A DNA stretch of 64,000 nt from WHTI01 sp963826105 (GTDB taxonomy: Bacteria; Actinomycetota; CADDZG01; WHSQ01): NCBI GenBank assembly GCA_963826105.1, contig CAWGWA010000008.1:1-64000 (forward strand), read 5' to 3'. Shown here piece by piece: positions 26,638 through 36,713 of this stretch. The position numbers and the translations under genes are program-made. The notes below the pieces were generated by a model. That model saw nothing but the letters and a program-made list of their open reading frames with translations. It did no database searches and was not told the DNA's origin. Positions within the stretch are counted from its first letter, which is position 1, and each line of letters opens with the position of its first letter.

Positions 26638-27450
26638 ATGGATTGGAAGCGCAGCGGCGAGTACGAGGACATCTGGTACGACACCGCCGAGGGCATCGCC
26701 AAGATCACGATCAACCGGCCCGAGGTCCGCAACGCATTCCGGCCCAAGACCCTCTTCGAGCTGGCCGACGCCTTCAACGTCGCCCGGGACGATCCGACCG
26801 TGGGGGTCATCATCTTCACGGGGGCCGGCGATCTGGCGTTCTGCTCCGGCGGTGACCAGCGGGTCCGCGGCGACGACGGCTACATCGACGACCACGGGAT
26901 CGGCCGGCTGAACGTCCTCGACCTTCAGATCCAGATGAGGAGACTCCCGAAGCCGATCATCGCGATGGTCGCCGGCTACGCGATCGGCGGTGGTCACATC
27001 CTTCATCTCGTCAGCGACCTAACCATCGCCGCCGACAACGCCCGCTTCGGGCAGACCGGTCCGAAGGTCGGTTCGTTCGACGGGGGCTACGGCGCAGGGT
27101 TGCTGGCTCGGACCATCGGCCAGAAGAAGGCACGGGAGATCTGGTACCTCTGCGATCAGTACGACGCGCAGGAGGCGCTCGACATGGGGCTTGTGAACAA
27201 GGTCGTGCCGCTCGCTCAGCTCGAAGAGGAGACCGTCGCCTGGTGTCGCAAGATCCTCGAGAAGAGTCCCCTCGCTCTGCGCATGCTCAAGGCCGCGTTC
27301 AACGCCGACACCGACGGACTGGCGGGCATCCAGCAACTCGCCGGAGACGCAACGCTCCTCTATTACATGAGCGAGGAAGCCCAAGAAGGTCGCAACGCGT
27401 ACAACGAGAAGCGCAAACCCAATTTCGACCAGTTCCCGAAGCGTCCCTAG
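26638..27450 (+). CDS. menB: 1,4-dihydroxy-2-naphthoyl-CoA synthase
   Basis: A crotonase-fold enzyme of menaquinone synthesis, cyclising o-succinylbenzoyl-CoA. 270 residues, starting at ATG 26638 after AAGGAGCC. Diagnostic features: ITINRPEVRNAFRPKT, FCSGGDQRVRGDDGY, AIGGGHILHLVSDLTIAADNA (in parts), GQTGPKVGSFDGGYGAGLLAR (seen as KVGSFDGGYG), and the C-terminal NEKRKPNFDQFPKRP, which separates MenB from other crotonases. It heads menB-A-C-D, with the menA start overlapping its stop (TAGTG). Confidence 0.96.
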   Translation: MDWKRSGEYEDIWYDTAEGIAKITINRPEVRNAFRPKTLFELADAFNVARDDPTVGVIIFTGAGDLAFCSGGDQRVRGDDGYIDDHGIGRLNVLDLQIQMRRLPKPIIAMVAGYAIGGGHILHLVSDLTIAADNARFGQTGPKVGSFDGGYGAGLLARTIGQKKAREIWYLCDQYDAQEALDMGLVNKVVPLAQLEEETVAWCRKILEKSPLALRMLKAAFNADTDGLAGIQQLAGDATLLYYMSEEAQEGRNAYNEKRKPNFDQFPKRP

Positions 27451-28306
27451 TGCACCCGTTCTTCGAGGCGGCTCGCCCGAGGACGCTGCCGGCTGCGATC
27501 GCCCCCGTTCTCGTCGGCACTGCCGCGGCCGAGCGTTTCATAGCGTGGCGTTTCGTCGCAGCCCTCGTCGTCGGGCTGTCGATCCAGGTCGCGGTGAACT
27601 ACGCCAACGACTACTTCGACGCGGTGAAAGGGCGTCGACACCGAGCACCGCGTCGGGCCGCGGCGAACGGTCGCTCTGGGTTGATCAGTCGCCCGCGCAT
27701 GAAGGCGGCGATCGCCATAACCTTGGTGGTGGCCGCGAGCGGCAGGGGCCGCGCTGGCGTGGGCGACAACCCCATGGCTCCTCTGCGTGGGAGCCCTCGC
27801 GTTCCTTGCCGCCCTGGGCTACAGCGGGGGCCCGAAGCCATATGCCTCGATCGGACTCGGCGAACTGTTCGTATTCGTTTTCTTCGGACTCGTCGCAACC
27901 GCCGGATCGACGTTCGTCCAGGACGAGGAAGTCACCCGGGTCGCGTCTGTTTGCCGCGATCCCGATGGGCCTGCTCGCAACCGCAATCCTCGTGGCCAAC
28001 AACATCCGCGACATCGATACCGATAAGGCCGCGGGTAAGGCCACGCTCCCCTCTCGCCTCGGGCACGACAAGGCGCGGTCGTTCTACCGGATCCTCTTGC
28101 TCGGCTCGTTCCCCTTCGTGCCCCTGATCGCCGGCGTTACGGGATCTCCGTGGACGATGTTGCCGCTGCTCTCGCTGCTCCTCACGATCCCACTGCTGAA
28201 CAAGGTGAGTGCCGAGGGTCGCGATCTGATCCCGGTATTGAGCGGAACCGCCCGCGTCGAGATGGTCTATGGGGTTCTGTTGGCGGTGGGTCTATGGACC
28301 TCATGA
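27450..28306 (+). CDS. menA: 1,4-dihydroxy-2-naphthoate polyprenyltransferase (several frameshifts)
   Basis: The UbiA-family prenyltransferase attaches the isoprenoid tail of menaquinone in the membrane. GTG 27450 gives VHPFFEAARPRTLPAAIAPV. The first Asp-rich motif NDYFDAVKG and the second, NNIRDIDTDKAAGK, are both visible, and further segments read KPYASIGLGELFVFVFFG and GTARVEMVYGVLLAVG. These lie in three frames: breaks fall near 27630-27680 (two, compensating), 27750 and 27940. Restored length about 285 residues. It is coupled to menB and overlaps menC. Confidence 0.9.
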
Positions 28307-29209
28307 CCGTCACGTTCCGCATCCCGATGAACACGAGATTCCGTCGCGTCACCGAGCGCGCCGGCGTCCTTCTCAGGGGACCTATGGGCTGGGGCGAGTT
28401 CTCGCCGTTCCCCGAGTATCCGGACCAGGTCGCCCACCGATGGTGGTTAGCGGCCCTCGAAGCATCGGTCGCCTTCTGGCCCCCGCCCGTGCGCACCAGC
28501 ATCCCGATCAACGTCACCATTCCGGCCGTCGGTCCCGAGGAGGCTCACGAGACGAGTGCAAGCGTCGGGATGCACGACCGCGAAGGTCAAGGTAGCTGAG
28601 GGAGACGACGCGGCTCGCCTCGAAGCGGTCCGCGACGCGCTCGGACCGCAAGGGAAGCTGCGGATCGACGTCAACGGCGCCTGGGACACGGAGACCGCGA
28701 TCCGCGAGATCAAACGGTTCTCGCACCTCGATCTCGAGTATGTCGAGCAGCCCTGCGGATCGACCGAGGAACTCGCCGTGGTCCGCAAGGCGGTCGACGT
28801 ACCGATCGCCGCCGACGAATCGATCCGGCTCGCCGTCGATCCGATGGAGGTAGTCACCAAAGAAGCGGCCGACATCGCGATCCTCAAAGTCCAGCCCCTG
28901 GGAGGCGTGGCGCGGTCCCTGGAACTCGCCGAACGGCTCGGCCTTCCCGCGGTCGTCTCCTCCGCCCTCGAGACCTCGGTCGGCCTGGCCGCCGGACTCC
29001 ATCTCGCCGCCTGTCTTCCGGAGCTGCCCTTCGCCTGTGGTCTCGGCACGGTAGGACTCCTCGAGCACGACGTCGTCGCGGAGCCACTGATTCCGGTCGA
29101 TGGCGTCATGGAGCTACGGCGTCCGGAACCCGAACTCGATCTTGTCGGCGATCCACCTGGATCCGATGAACTGATCGACCGGCTGCAGCGAGCGATGGAC
29201 GCGGGATGA
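28303..29209 (+). CDS. menC: o-Succinylbenzoate synthase (one frameshift)
   Basis: Enolase-superfamily enzyme dehydrating SHCHC. The ATG at 28303 overlaps the menA stop as ATGA; a second ATG at 28294 is possible. GWGEFSPFPEYPD, the KxK motif in AKVKVAEG, metal ligands in RIDVNGAW, VEQPC and ADESIRL, and the ILKVQPLGG lysine are all present, matching the actinobacterial MenC type. The frame breaks near 28530-28556, before QASGCTTAKVKV. The stop overlaps menD as ATGA. Confidence 0.93.
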
Positions 29210-30909
29210 AGGCTGCCAATCCCTCCCACGCGCTCGCACTCGTCCTGGTCGATGAACTCGTTCGTAACGGGATCGAGCATGCATGCCTGGCCCCCGGGTC
29301 GCGTTCCGCTGCACTCGCGATGGCTCTGGCCGAGGACGAACGCCTAGCGCTCCATGTCGTCCACGACGAACGGTCCGCGGCATTCCTCGCGTTGGGTATA
29401 GCGCGCTCGACAGGCAAGCCGGTCCCGGTCGTCTCCACGTCGGGAAGCGCGGCGGCGAACTTCTATCCCGCGGTGGTCGAAGCCGCCCACGGACGCGTTC
29501 CGCTGATCGTCCTCACGGCCGATCGGCCCCCGGAGTTGAGGGCGACGGGCGCCAACCAGACCACCGATCAGATCAAGTTGTACGGCGATCTCGTGCGGTG
29601 GTTCCACGAGATGGGGACACCCGAAGCGAACCCCGGGGCACCTCGTTACTGGCGTTCGGTCCTCTGTCGCGCTCTGGCCGAGGCAACGCTGCCGGTCCCG
29701 GGGCCCGTGCACCTCAACCTCGCATTCCGCGAACCACTGGTGCCAGACGAGACAGGTGCCGACTTCCAGTTCGATCTCTCCGGTCGCCCGAATGGAGCTC
29801 CGTGGACGGCGAGCGCGGGCAGCAATTTGCCCTCGCCTGCGATCGTTGGACGTTTGTCGGCCCAGGTCGAGCGCGCCGAGCGAGGTCTCGTCATCGCCGG
29901 TGGAGGAACCACGGATCCCGGCGCCGCAGTGCTCCTGGCCGAGGCCGCGGGCTGGCCACTGTTGGCAGAAGCCCATTCCGGAGCACGCACCGGTCCGAAC
30001 GCGATCTCGACCTACGATGCCCTTCTCCGCAGCGAAGTCTTCGCAGCCGAGCCACCCGACCTCGTGATCAAGGTAGGCAGGACGGGAACATCTAAGGCAC
30101 TCGCCCGCTACCTCTCCGACGCGATCGAGCAGATCACGATCGATCCCGCACCCTTCGAGACCGACCCCGAGCGAACCTCGAGCGCCGCGATCGCCACCGA
30201 CCCCGGACTGCTCCTGCGCGCCGTCGCCGGCGGGCTCGGCCCCCGGCCCCCGGGTTCATGGATCCAACGATGGCGGGAAGGCGAGCGCATCGCCCGAGGC
30301 ATCATCGACAACGCGCTTGCCGGAGACGAGATCACCGAGCCCCGCACCGCCCGCGATCTCGCCCGCTCGATACCCAACGGCGGCACCCTGGTGGTGGCTT
30401 CGAGCATGCCGGTAAGGGATCTCGACTCGTTCATGGCGCCACGCTCCGGGCTCCGCATCGTCGCCAACCGGGGTACCAGCGGCATCGACGGGTTCGTATC
30501 GACCTCACTCGGCGTTGCGCTGGCGTCCGAGGGCCCGGTGGTCGCCTTCGCCGGCGACCTCTCGCTGCTTCACGATCAGAACGGATTCCTGCTGCTCAGC
30601 TCCGAGCCGGTCGATCTCTCGATCGTGGTCGTCAATAACGACGGCGGCGGCATCTTCTCGTTCCTCCCCCAGGCCCGTTACGAAAAGACCTTCGAGCAGG
30701 TTTTCGGTACGCCTCACGGACTCAACCTGGCGAAGCTCGCGGATGTCTACGGGATCGCGCATCGCCTGATCTCGGCCTCCACCGACCTCCCATCCGCGGT
30801 CGCGGAGCCCCATATCGGCGTCCGGATCCTCGAGGTCCGAACCGTCCGCAGCGCCAACCTCGAGTTTCATCAGGGACTCACTCAGAAAATCATCGACTCG
30901 CTCGAGTAG
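29206..30909 (+). CDS. menD: SEPHCHC synthase (ThDP-dependent)
   Basis: Condenses isochorismate and 2-oxoglutarate. 567 residues, a normal length, no frame break. Seen: the N-terminal LVDELVRNGIEHACLAPGSRSAAL, PVVSTSGSAAANFYPAV (as TSGSAAANFYPAV), LTADRPPELR, and the ThDP-binding half with FAGDLSLLHDQNG and VVNNDGGGIFSFLP. It is the fourth gene of the men operon. menE and menH are not in the window. Confidence 0.97.
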   Translation: MKAANPSHALALVLVDELVRNGIEHACLAPGSRSAALAMALAEDERLALHVVHDERSAAFLALGIARSTGKPVPVVSTSGSAAANFYPAVVEAAHGRVPLIVLTADRPPELRATGANQTTDQIKLYGDLVRWFHEMGTPEANPGAPRYWRSVLCRALAEATLPVPGPVHLNLAFREPLVPDETGADFQFDLSGRPNGAPWTASAGSNLPSPAIVGRLSAQVERAERGLVIAGGGTTDPGAAVLLAEAAGWPLLAEAHSGARTGPNAISTYDALLRSEVFAAEPPDLVIKVGRTGTSKALARYLSDAIEQITIDPAPFETDPERTSSAAIATDPGLLLRAVAGGLGPRPPGSWIQRWREGERIARGIIDNALAGDEITEPRTARDLARSIPNGGTLVVASSMPVRDLDSFMAPRSGLRIVANRGTSGIDGFVSTSLGVALASEGPVVAFAGDLSLLHDQNGFLLLSSEPVDLSIVVVNNDGGGIFSFLPQARYEKTFEQVFGTPHGLNLAKLADVYGIAHRLISASTDLPSAVAEPHIGVRILEVRTVRSANLEFHQGLTQKIIDSLE

Positions 30910-30985
30910 CCGTACCCGTTCCGAATGGAACACCAGCGCGGCCGCCACCGTCCTAGTTGCGAACCCACGAGATGGAGGCGAAACC

Positions 30986-31882
30986 ATGGCATCGAGGAAG
31001 CGAGTTCCACTGCTGCTCCTGGCACTGACGCTCCTGCTGTTCGGTGCCGCCTGCTCCGGCAACGATGGCGGGGGGGCCAACAGCGCCGCCGACATGCCGG
31101 CAACCATGGAGGACAAACCTGACTCCGGTGGCGACGACCTAGTCTCCGACGAAGACAGTGGCGGGGCCGGTTACGGGACCCAGGGCGATTCGGCGACGAC
31201 GCTGCCCGACATCGGTCCCGCAGTCATCAAGACCGCCAAGATCGAGATCGAGGTCGAGGACGGCACGTTCCAAGAATCGGTGCAGAGCGCCATCGCGGTC
31301 GCCGAGCGGCACGGCGGGTTCGTGCTCGAGTCCCAGGTCGGGGGCCGAGACGAAGGCACCGGGTCAGTCGTGCTCCGCATCCCGGCCGAACAGTTCGAAG
31401 CAGCCCTGGGCGAGTTGAAGGACATCGCGGTCGACGGAGGCGTCCAGTCCGAGAGGATCTCAGGTCAGGACGTCTCGCAGGAGTTCGTCGACCTGCAGTC
31501 CCGGCTGCGGAACTTCGAGGCTCAGGAAACGGTGTTGCTAGGTCTCATGGAGAAGGCCGCAACGGTGTCCGACTCGATCCGGGTGCAGCGCGAGCTGACC
31601 AACGTGCAGCTCGAGATCGAGCAACTGCGAGGACGGCTGAACTTCCTCGAAGACCAGACTCAGTTCTCCACGATCACGCTCGGCATGAACGAGGCCGGCA
31701 TCGCGACGCCAAAGCCGGCCGGAACCATCGACAAGGCATGGGATCAGGCGAAGGAAGCGTTCGGAGCCGTTGTGTCCGCAGTGATCATCAGCACCGGCTT
31801 CATCGTTCCGATCGCACTGCTCGCGCTGATCGCCCTGATCGCGGTGAAGCTCCTTCGGCCGGTGATCGCGAAGGCTCGCTAA
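30986..31882 (+). CDS. DUF4349 lipoprotein
   Basis: 298 residues. The N-terminus is a lipoprotein signal with LLLFGAAC, lipidated Cys about residue 23. An acidic, low-complexity linker follows, then the DUF4349 domain with IKTAKIEIEVEDGTFQ, a coiled-coil stretch (VQRELTNVQLEIEQLRGRLNFL, seen as LTNVQLEIEQLRGRL), and a C-terminal membrane helix with a basic end. DUF4349 proteins are common in actinobacteria and of unknown role. It lies 77 bases after menD and its stop overlaps that of menF. Confidence 0.85.
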   Translation: MASRKRVPLLLLALTLLLFGAACSGNDGGGANSAADMPATMEDKPDSGGDDLVSDEDSGGAGYGTQGDSATTLPDIGPAVIKTAKIEIEVEDGTFQESVQSAIAVAERHGGFVLESQVGGRDEGTGSVVLRIPAEQFEAALGELKDIAVDGGVQSERISGQDVSQEFVDLQSRLRNFEAQETVLLGLMEKAATVSDSIRVQRELTNVQLEIEQLRGRLNFLEDQTQFSTITLGMNEAGIATPKPAGTIDKAWDQAKEAFGAVVSAVIISTGFIVPIALLALIALIAVKLLRPVIAKAR

Positions 31883-33106
31883 GGAAGGTCACCCAGCGCG
31901 GCGCGCATCGCACGTAGCTTCAGGCGGGTCTCGTCGAGTTCGGCTTCGGGGACGGAGCCCTCGACGAGGCCCCCGCCCGCGAACAGCCTCGCCCGGGTGC
32001 CGGACACCTCAGCGCACCGAAGACCGATGCCGAACTCGCCGTCGCCACGCGCGTCGATCCACCCAACGGGACCGGCGTAGCGACCGCGGTCGAGTCCTTC
32101 GAGCTTCCGGATCAACTCGAGAGCGTCATCGGTCGGCGTTCCGCAGACCGCGGCGGTTGGGTGCAGCTTGGCGAGCATCTCGAGCGTTCCCACGTCGTCG
32201 CGCAACTCCCCTTGGATCCAGGTCGCCAGGTGCTGAACGTTGGCGAGCTTAAGTAGCGAATGCGGCGTCTTCTCGGTCAGCGTGTTGCAGAACGACCCCA
32301 GCAACGAGCGCACCGACTCGACCGAGAGACGATGCTCGGCGCCGTCCTTGTCCGATGCCAGGAGCCGGTCTCCGATCGCGCGATCCTCGGTGTCGTCATC
32401 CGACCGAGGGGCCGTGCCCGCAAGGACAAGGGAGGCGACGTTATCTCCGGTCCGACCAAGCAGCAGTTCGGGGGTGGCTCCGAGAAAGCCGTCGACCGCG
32501 AACGTGTAGCACTCCGGGTACCTCTCGCTGAGCCGGCCGGTCAACGCGCGCTGATCGAACGGTGCCTTCGACCACACCTCAAGGTCACGCGCCAGCACGA
32601 CCTTCTCGATGCGGCCGGAATCGATCTCACCGATCGCGGCGTCGACCGCTTCGAGCCAGGCCACCTCGTCGATACTCGATCCCGCGTACCGGATCTTGTC
32701 CGTCGGCGCCACGGGTTCGACCTCGACATCGTGAGTCGGGGCCGCATCCATTCCCGAGCGAGTGATCCACGCTCGTCCGTCGCGCTCGGGAAACGACGAA
32801 CTCGGGCACCACCAGCACCGAGTCCGGGGAGTTCGGATCGAACGAGAACGCTGCGAAGGCAACAGGACCCGAACCGAGAATCATCAGCGGGTCCTCGATC
32901 TCGGCGGATCCAAAGAGGTCATCGAGCCAGGCGGCCGCTCGCTCGAAGCGACCCTCACCCGACCCGACCTCGAGGCGAGCTGCCTGGCCCCAGCCAACGG
33001 CGCCCTCGCCGTCGTGCAGCCAGGCGCATCCATCCGAAGTCGGAAGTACCGCCAACAGATTGGCAGGTCGGTCGATCACCTCGGTGCGTGAGACGAGGAC
33101 GCTCAC
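31879..33106 (-). CDS. menF: Isochorismate synthase (one frameshift)
   Basis: Chorismate-binding enzyme giving isochorismate, the first committed step to menaquinone. The C-terminal catalytic part is clear: IEKVVLARDLEVWS, GATPELLLGRTGDNVASLVLAGT (as GATPELLLGR), HRLSVESVRSLLG, LHPTAAVCGTPTDDAL and YAGPVGWIDARGDGEF. The N-terminal part reads MSVLVSRTEVIDRP and FAAFSFDPN. The break is near 32795-32800 (VPEFVV / FPERDGRAWIT). A siderophore-type isochorismate synthase is an alternative, but the context is menaquinone. It overlaps menG by ATGA-like stop/start sharing at 33103-33106. Confidence 0.92.
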
Positions 33107-33800
33107 GACTTAGTCCCGGTGATGATCTGCGCCGCGCCGAGTCCGACCAACCGCGAAGCCGCATCCGGAAAGCCGGTGGCTTGGACGAGCTCGACCAGTT
33201 CGGACCTCGGCGGAAGGTAGGCGGTCGACTTCGGGAGGTACGCGTACGCCTTGCGGTCCGAAAGCAGGCCCCCGATGAAAGGAACCACCTTGTGGAAGTA
33301 GATGCGGTGCCCCCAGCGCAGCAACCTGCGCTCGGGCTCGGCGACCTCGAGCACGGCGATCGTTCCCCCCGGTCGGAGGACGCGGTGGAACTCGCGGAAC
33401 AGAGCTTCGATGTCGAGCACATTACGCAGCGCGAATCCACAGGTGATGCCATCGGCGGCGGCATCCGCAACCGGAAGCCGGAGGCCGTCGGATTGCACGA
33501 GCGGTACGTCGGTCTTAGCCGCCGCGAGCATCCCGAAGGAGAGGTCGAATCCGATCGGGTCGAGACCGGCCTTGCGAGCGTCGCGACAGAAGTCTCCGGT
33601 GCCACACGCGATGTCGAGCACGCGTGATCCGTCCTTGAGTTCAAGCGACTTCACCGCACGCTTGCGCCAACGCGTATCGAGGCCGAAGCGTCATGATCCT
33701 GTTGACCATGTCGTAGCGCGGGGCGATCGCATCGAACATCGATCTGACGGCGCCGACCTTCTCCTTCGCCGGTTGGGAGCGGATCGTTGGATCCGGTCAC
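33103..33800 (-). CDS. menG: Demethylmenaquinone methyltransferase (two frameshifts)
   Basis: SAM-dependent C-methyltransferase, last step of menaquinone synthesis. Seen: KEKVGAVRSMFDAIAPRYD, MVNRIMTL, then VLDIACGTGDFCRDARKAG (SAM loop), DGLRLPVADAAAD, RNVLDIEALFREFHRVLRPGG (in parts) and YLPKSTAYLPPRSEL. GTG 33800 overlaps the MerR stop as GTGA and needs one base removed near 33770 to join the frame; a second extra base (CTTCGGCCTC to CTCGGCCTC) lies near 33690. Length about 232. Confidence 0.92.
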
Positions 33801-34531
33801 GACTCGCCACCGATCTCGATCTCGAGACCTTCGCTCTTGATACGGTCCTGCGCGACCTTGAGCAGCACGCGCTGGAAATGGTTCGCGACGAGGGCGGAGG
33901 TTGCCGGCAGCATCTTGTTGAAGGCCTCAACGAGCCGCTCGGCAGCATCGTGATCGTCGCCGGCCGATGCCCTGATCGGATCTCTTACGAAGGTGATGAA
34001 CATCTCGACCGCTTGTTCGGCAACCGAGCGCATGGCTTCGTCATGACGGCGCGCGAGATCGAGCAACTCGCTCAACGGGAGGCCTGCTTCGAGGAGAGAC
34101 AGCCCCGAGGTAACCGCCGACGCATCCGAGGCGGTGTAGCGAGGCTCACCGTCGACCATCCGCGCCGAGATCAAGCCCTCGCGCTCGATCGCGCTCAGGA
34201 GCGCGGCCGACACGCCGGTCCGCTCGGCGAGTTGCTCGACCGTCAGCAGTTCTCCGGACGCGTCGCCGGGGACCGAACCGGTAACCGCCGACACGAGCGC
34301 CTCATCCGCCTCATCGGCATTACCGGAGAGCAGTCGCTTGATCGAGGCGAGCGTGAAGCCCTTGTCCTTGAGATCGCGGATGCGCCCCAATCGATCGAGA
34401 TGGTCGTCGGAGTACCACGCGAGACGGCCCTCCCGCTCCGGGGCCGGAAGGAGACCCTGCGCTTGATAGAAGCGCACGGTGTCCACGCTGAGCCCGCAGC
34501 GCGTGGCGAGTTCGTCGACTCGGAATCTCAT
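33797..34531 (-). CDS. MerR family regulator
   Basis: 244 residues. The N-terminal winged helix is typical (FRVDELATRCGLSVDTVRFYQAQGLLPAP, in parts; RLAWYSDDHLDRLGRIRDLKDKGF). A second, degenerate MerR-like helix-turn-helix appears at about residues 95-145 (LLTVEQLAERTGVS, SARMVDGEPRYTASD). The C-terminal part is helical with no cysteine cluster, so it does not look like a metal or redox sensor. Its stop overlaps menG, so it may regulate menF-menG or the whole men locus. Confidence 0.85.
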   Translation of the reverse strand: MRFRVDELATRCGLSVDTVRFYQAQGLLPAPEREGRLAWYSDDHLDRLGRIRDLKDKGFTLASIKRLLSGNADEADEALVSAVTGSVPGDASGELLTVEQLAERTGVSAALLSAIEREGLISARMVDGEPRYTASDASAVTSGLSLLEAGLPLSELLDLARRHDEAMRSVAEQAVEMFITFVRDPIRASAGDDHDAAERLVEAFNKMLPATSALVANHFQRVLLKVAQDRIKSEGLEIEIGGES

Positions 34532-34571
34532 GAGTCCTGACTCTACGAGTGATAGCTCGCATAGTCGAACC

Positions 34572-34910
34572 TCAGGCTAAGAGTTCGTCCAGGGTCCGGT
34601 AGAAACGGCCTCGGGGGATAGCGTGGCAACCGGCCGCCTCGGCCCGCTCGGCACGCTCCGGCGCGACGTGCGAATAGAAGCCCACGACCCGCTCCAGAAC
34701 CCCGCCTCCGGCACGCGCCTCGACCAGGGCGTCGATCACCTCTTCACCGCCGCGATCGAGATCGATGACGACAAGGTCGACCGGACCTTCCGCCAGCGCC
34801 GCCGCTAGTCGGGAGCCCGTCGCGATGCGGACCTCGTGACCGGCCTTCTCGGCCTGCGACTGGATGCGCTCCAGCGCGAGCAGGTCGGCGTCGACGATAA
34901 GGACCCTCAT
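34572..34910 (-). CDS. Small receiver-like (CheY-fold) protein
   Basis: 112 residues starting MRVLIVDADLLALERI, with VVIDLDRGGEEVIDALVEARAGG in the middle (seen as DLVVIDLDRGG). The pattern of alternating strands and helices fits a receiver domain. The Asp in VIDLD is in the phosphoacceptor position, but the usual Lys-Pro near the end reads IPRGRFY, so it may be a pseudo-receiver. No output domain. It stands between MerR and the divergent acyltransferase gene. Confidence 0.7.
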   Translation of the reverse strand: MRVLIVDADLLALERIQSQAEKAGHEVRIATGSRLAAALAEGPVDLVVIDLDRGGEEVIDALVEARAGGGVLERVVGFYSHVAPERAERAEAAGCHAIPRGRFYRTLDELLA

Positions 34911-34979
34911 CCCACGAACCTAAGCCACTATGCTGCCGAGGAGAGCGAGCATCGAGGCAAGAAGGGTCGGGGGGACCGA

Positions 34980-35795
34980 GTGGCCGAGCGCAAGCGCGTG
35001 AAGATCAAGGGATGGCGGAAGATCGCCGCGGCCACCTGGAGCTACCCGAACGACCCGCAGATCTATGGGGACCTCGAGATCGATGCCACGCCGCTCCTCG
35101 ACTTCATGGAGGAAGCGCAGCGGGCGACCGGAGTGAAGCTCACGATCACCCACATGGTCGGCAAGGCGATCGGCCATGCTTTGGCCGAGCACTCCGAGCT
35201 CAATGTGCGGCTCTACCGGGGCCACTTCGTCCCCCGCGAGACCGTCGATATCTTCTTCATCGTTTCGGCCGAAGCCGGTGCCGAGCTCTCGGGCGTCAAG
35301 GTCGTGAACACCGACAAGAAGTCCGTCGTCGACATCGCCAAGGAACTTGCCGGCCGAGCGGGCAAGATCAGGACCGGAACCGATGAGGAGTTCGGCAAGA
35401 CGAAATCCATGCTCGCCAAGACCCCCACGAGACTCCTTCACTTCTCGATGCGCGTGGCCGCGTGGATCACGACCGATCGCGACAAGGACTTCAAGAAACG
35501 AGGGCTCCCCCGGCAGCCGTTCGGCTCGGCGATGATCACCTCGGTCGGCATGTTCGGTATCCAGCATGCCTATGCGCCACTGTCGCCGTACTACCGCATC
35601 CCGTTCTTGGTGCTGGTGGGCGAGGTGACCGACAAGCCGGTAGTCGTGGACGGTGAGGTCGTGGTTCGCCCGATGCTCACGCTGGCGGCGACCATGGACC
35701 ACCGCTACGTCGACGGCTTCCATGCGGCCAAGCTCGCCCGGCACGTCCGCGAGTACTGCGCCGAACCGAAGCGCTTCGAGCCTCCCCTCGACTGA
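34980..35795 (+). CDS. Stand-alone 2-oxoacid dehydrogenase E2-type acyltransferase catalytic domain
   Basis: 271 residues starting at GTG 34980 after GGTCGGGGGGA. The whole protein corresponds to the E2 (chloramphenicol acetyltransferase-like) core: WRKIAAATWSYPNDPQI, ITHMVGKAIGHALAEHSELN, FFIVSAEAGAELSGV, GSAMITSVGMFGI, and the catalytic motif DHRYVDGF near the C-terminus. There is no lipoyl domain, no E3/E1-binding domain, and no E1 or E3 gene nearby. Such free-standing cores occur in actinobacteria without a known reaction. The ABC transporter genes follow by 30 bases. Confidence 0.8.
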   Translation: MAERKRVKIKGWRKIAAATWSYPNDPQIYGDLEIDATPLLDFMEEAQRATGVKLTITHMVGKAIGHALAEHSELNVRLYRGHFVPRETVDIFFIVSAEAGAELSGVKVVNTDKKSVVDIAKELAGRAGKIRTGTDEEFGKTKSMLAKTPTRLLHFSMRVAAWITTDRDKDFKKRGLPRQPFGSAMITSVGMFGIQHAYAPLSPYYRIPFLVLVGEVTDKPVVVDGEVVVRPMLTLAATMDHRYVDGFHAAKLARHVREYCAEPKRFEPPLD

Positions 35796-35824
35796 GGGCC
35801 GGGCCGGGTCGATATGCTCGACCG

Positions 35825-36713
35825 ATGACCACGGTAGCGATCGAAGTCAAAGGCCTCCGGAAGTCTTACGGATCGAACGAGGCCGTCCGCGGCATCGACC
35901 TCACGATCAACTCCGGCGACGTCTTCGCATTGCTCGGCCCCAACGGGGCCGGCAAGACGACCGCCATCGAGATCCTCGAGGGCTACCGGCAGCGGACCGC
36001 CGGCGAGGTTTCCGTCCTCGGCCACGATCCAGAGGACAAAGAGAAAGCGTTTCGCGAGCGGATCGGCATCGTCCTACAGGAGACCGGGGTCGACCCGTTC
36101 CTGACCGTGGCCGAAACGATCGATCTCCACCGCCGCTATTACCCCCACCCGCGCCCCGTCGACGAGGTGATCGAGGTCGTCGGCCTGCAGGAGAAGCGGG
36201 ACGAGCGCGTCAAGAAGCTCTCGGGCGGCCAACAGCGTCGGCTCGACGTCGCGATCGGCCTGGCCGGGGACCCCGACCTCTTGTTCCTGGACGAGCCGAC
36301 CACGGGTTTCGACCCGGCGGCTCGCCGCAACGCATGGGACATGATCCGGAACCTGAAGTCGCTCGGGAAAACCGTGCTGCTGACCACGCACTACATGGAC
36401 GAAGCGCAGAACCTCGCCGATCGTGTCGCCATCATCCGGCGTGGCGAGATCGTCGTCGAAGGTGAGCCGGGGATCCTCCAGGGCCGCGATACGGACACGA
36501 GGGTGCGATTCGCTGCGCCCGGTGGGGCGACTCCCCCGCTGGATGCGACCGCAACATCCGAAGGCCTGCTCGAGATCAAGACCGCCGATCCGACGCGCAC
36601 GCTCTACGAACTCACCAAGTGGGCGGTTGAGAACAATGTGGACCTCGACCGCCTGAGCGTCAGCCAGCGCGTCGCTCGAAGACATCTACCTCGAGCTCAC
36701 GGCCGATGAGTAA
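35825..36713 (+). CDS. ABC-2 type transporter, ATP-binding protein (frameshift at 3' end)
   Basis: ATPase of an ABC-2 exporter of the drug/antibiotic type. Walker A GPNGAGKTT at about residues 38-46, signature KLSGGQQRRLD, Walker B LLFLDEPTTGFDP, H-loop LTTHYMDEAQ. Near 36670 one base must change for the end to read SLEDIYLELTADE and stop at TAA 36711-36713; as printed, the frame ends at 36709 in an unrelated string. The restored end overlaps the permease ATG by 8 bases. The substrate is unknown. Confidence 0.92.
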
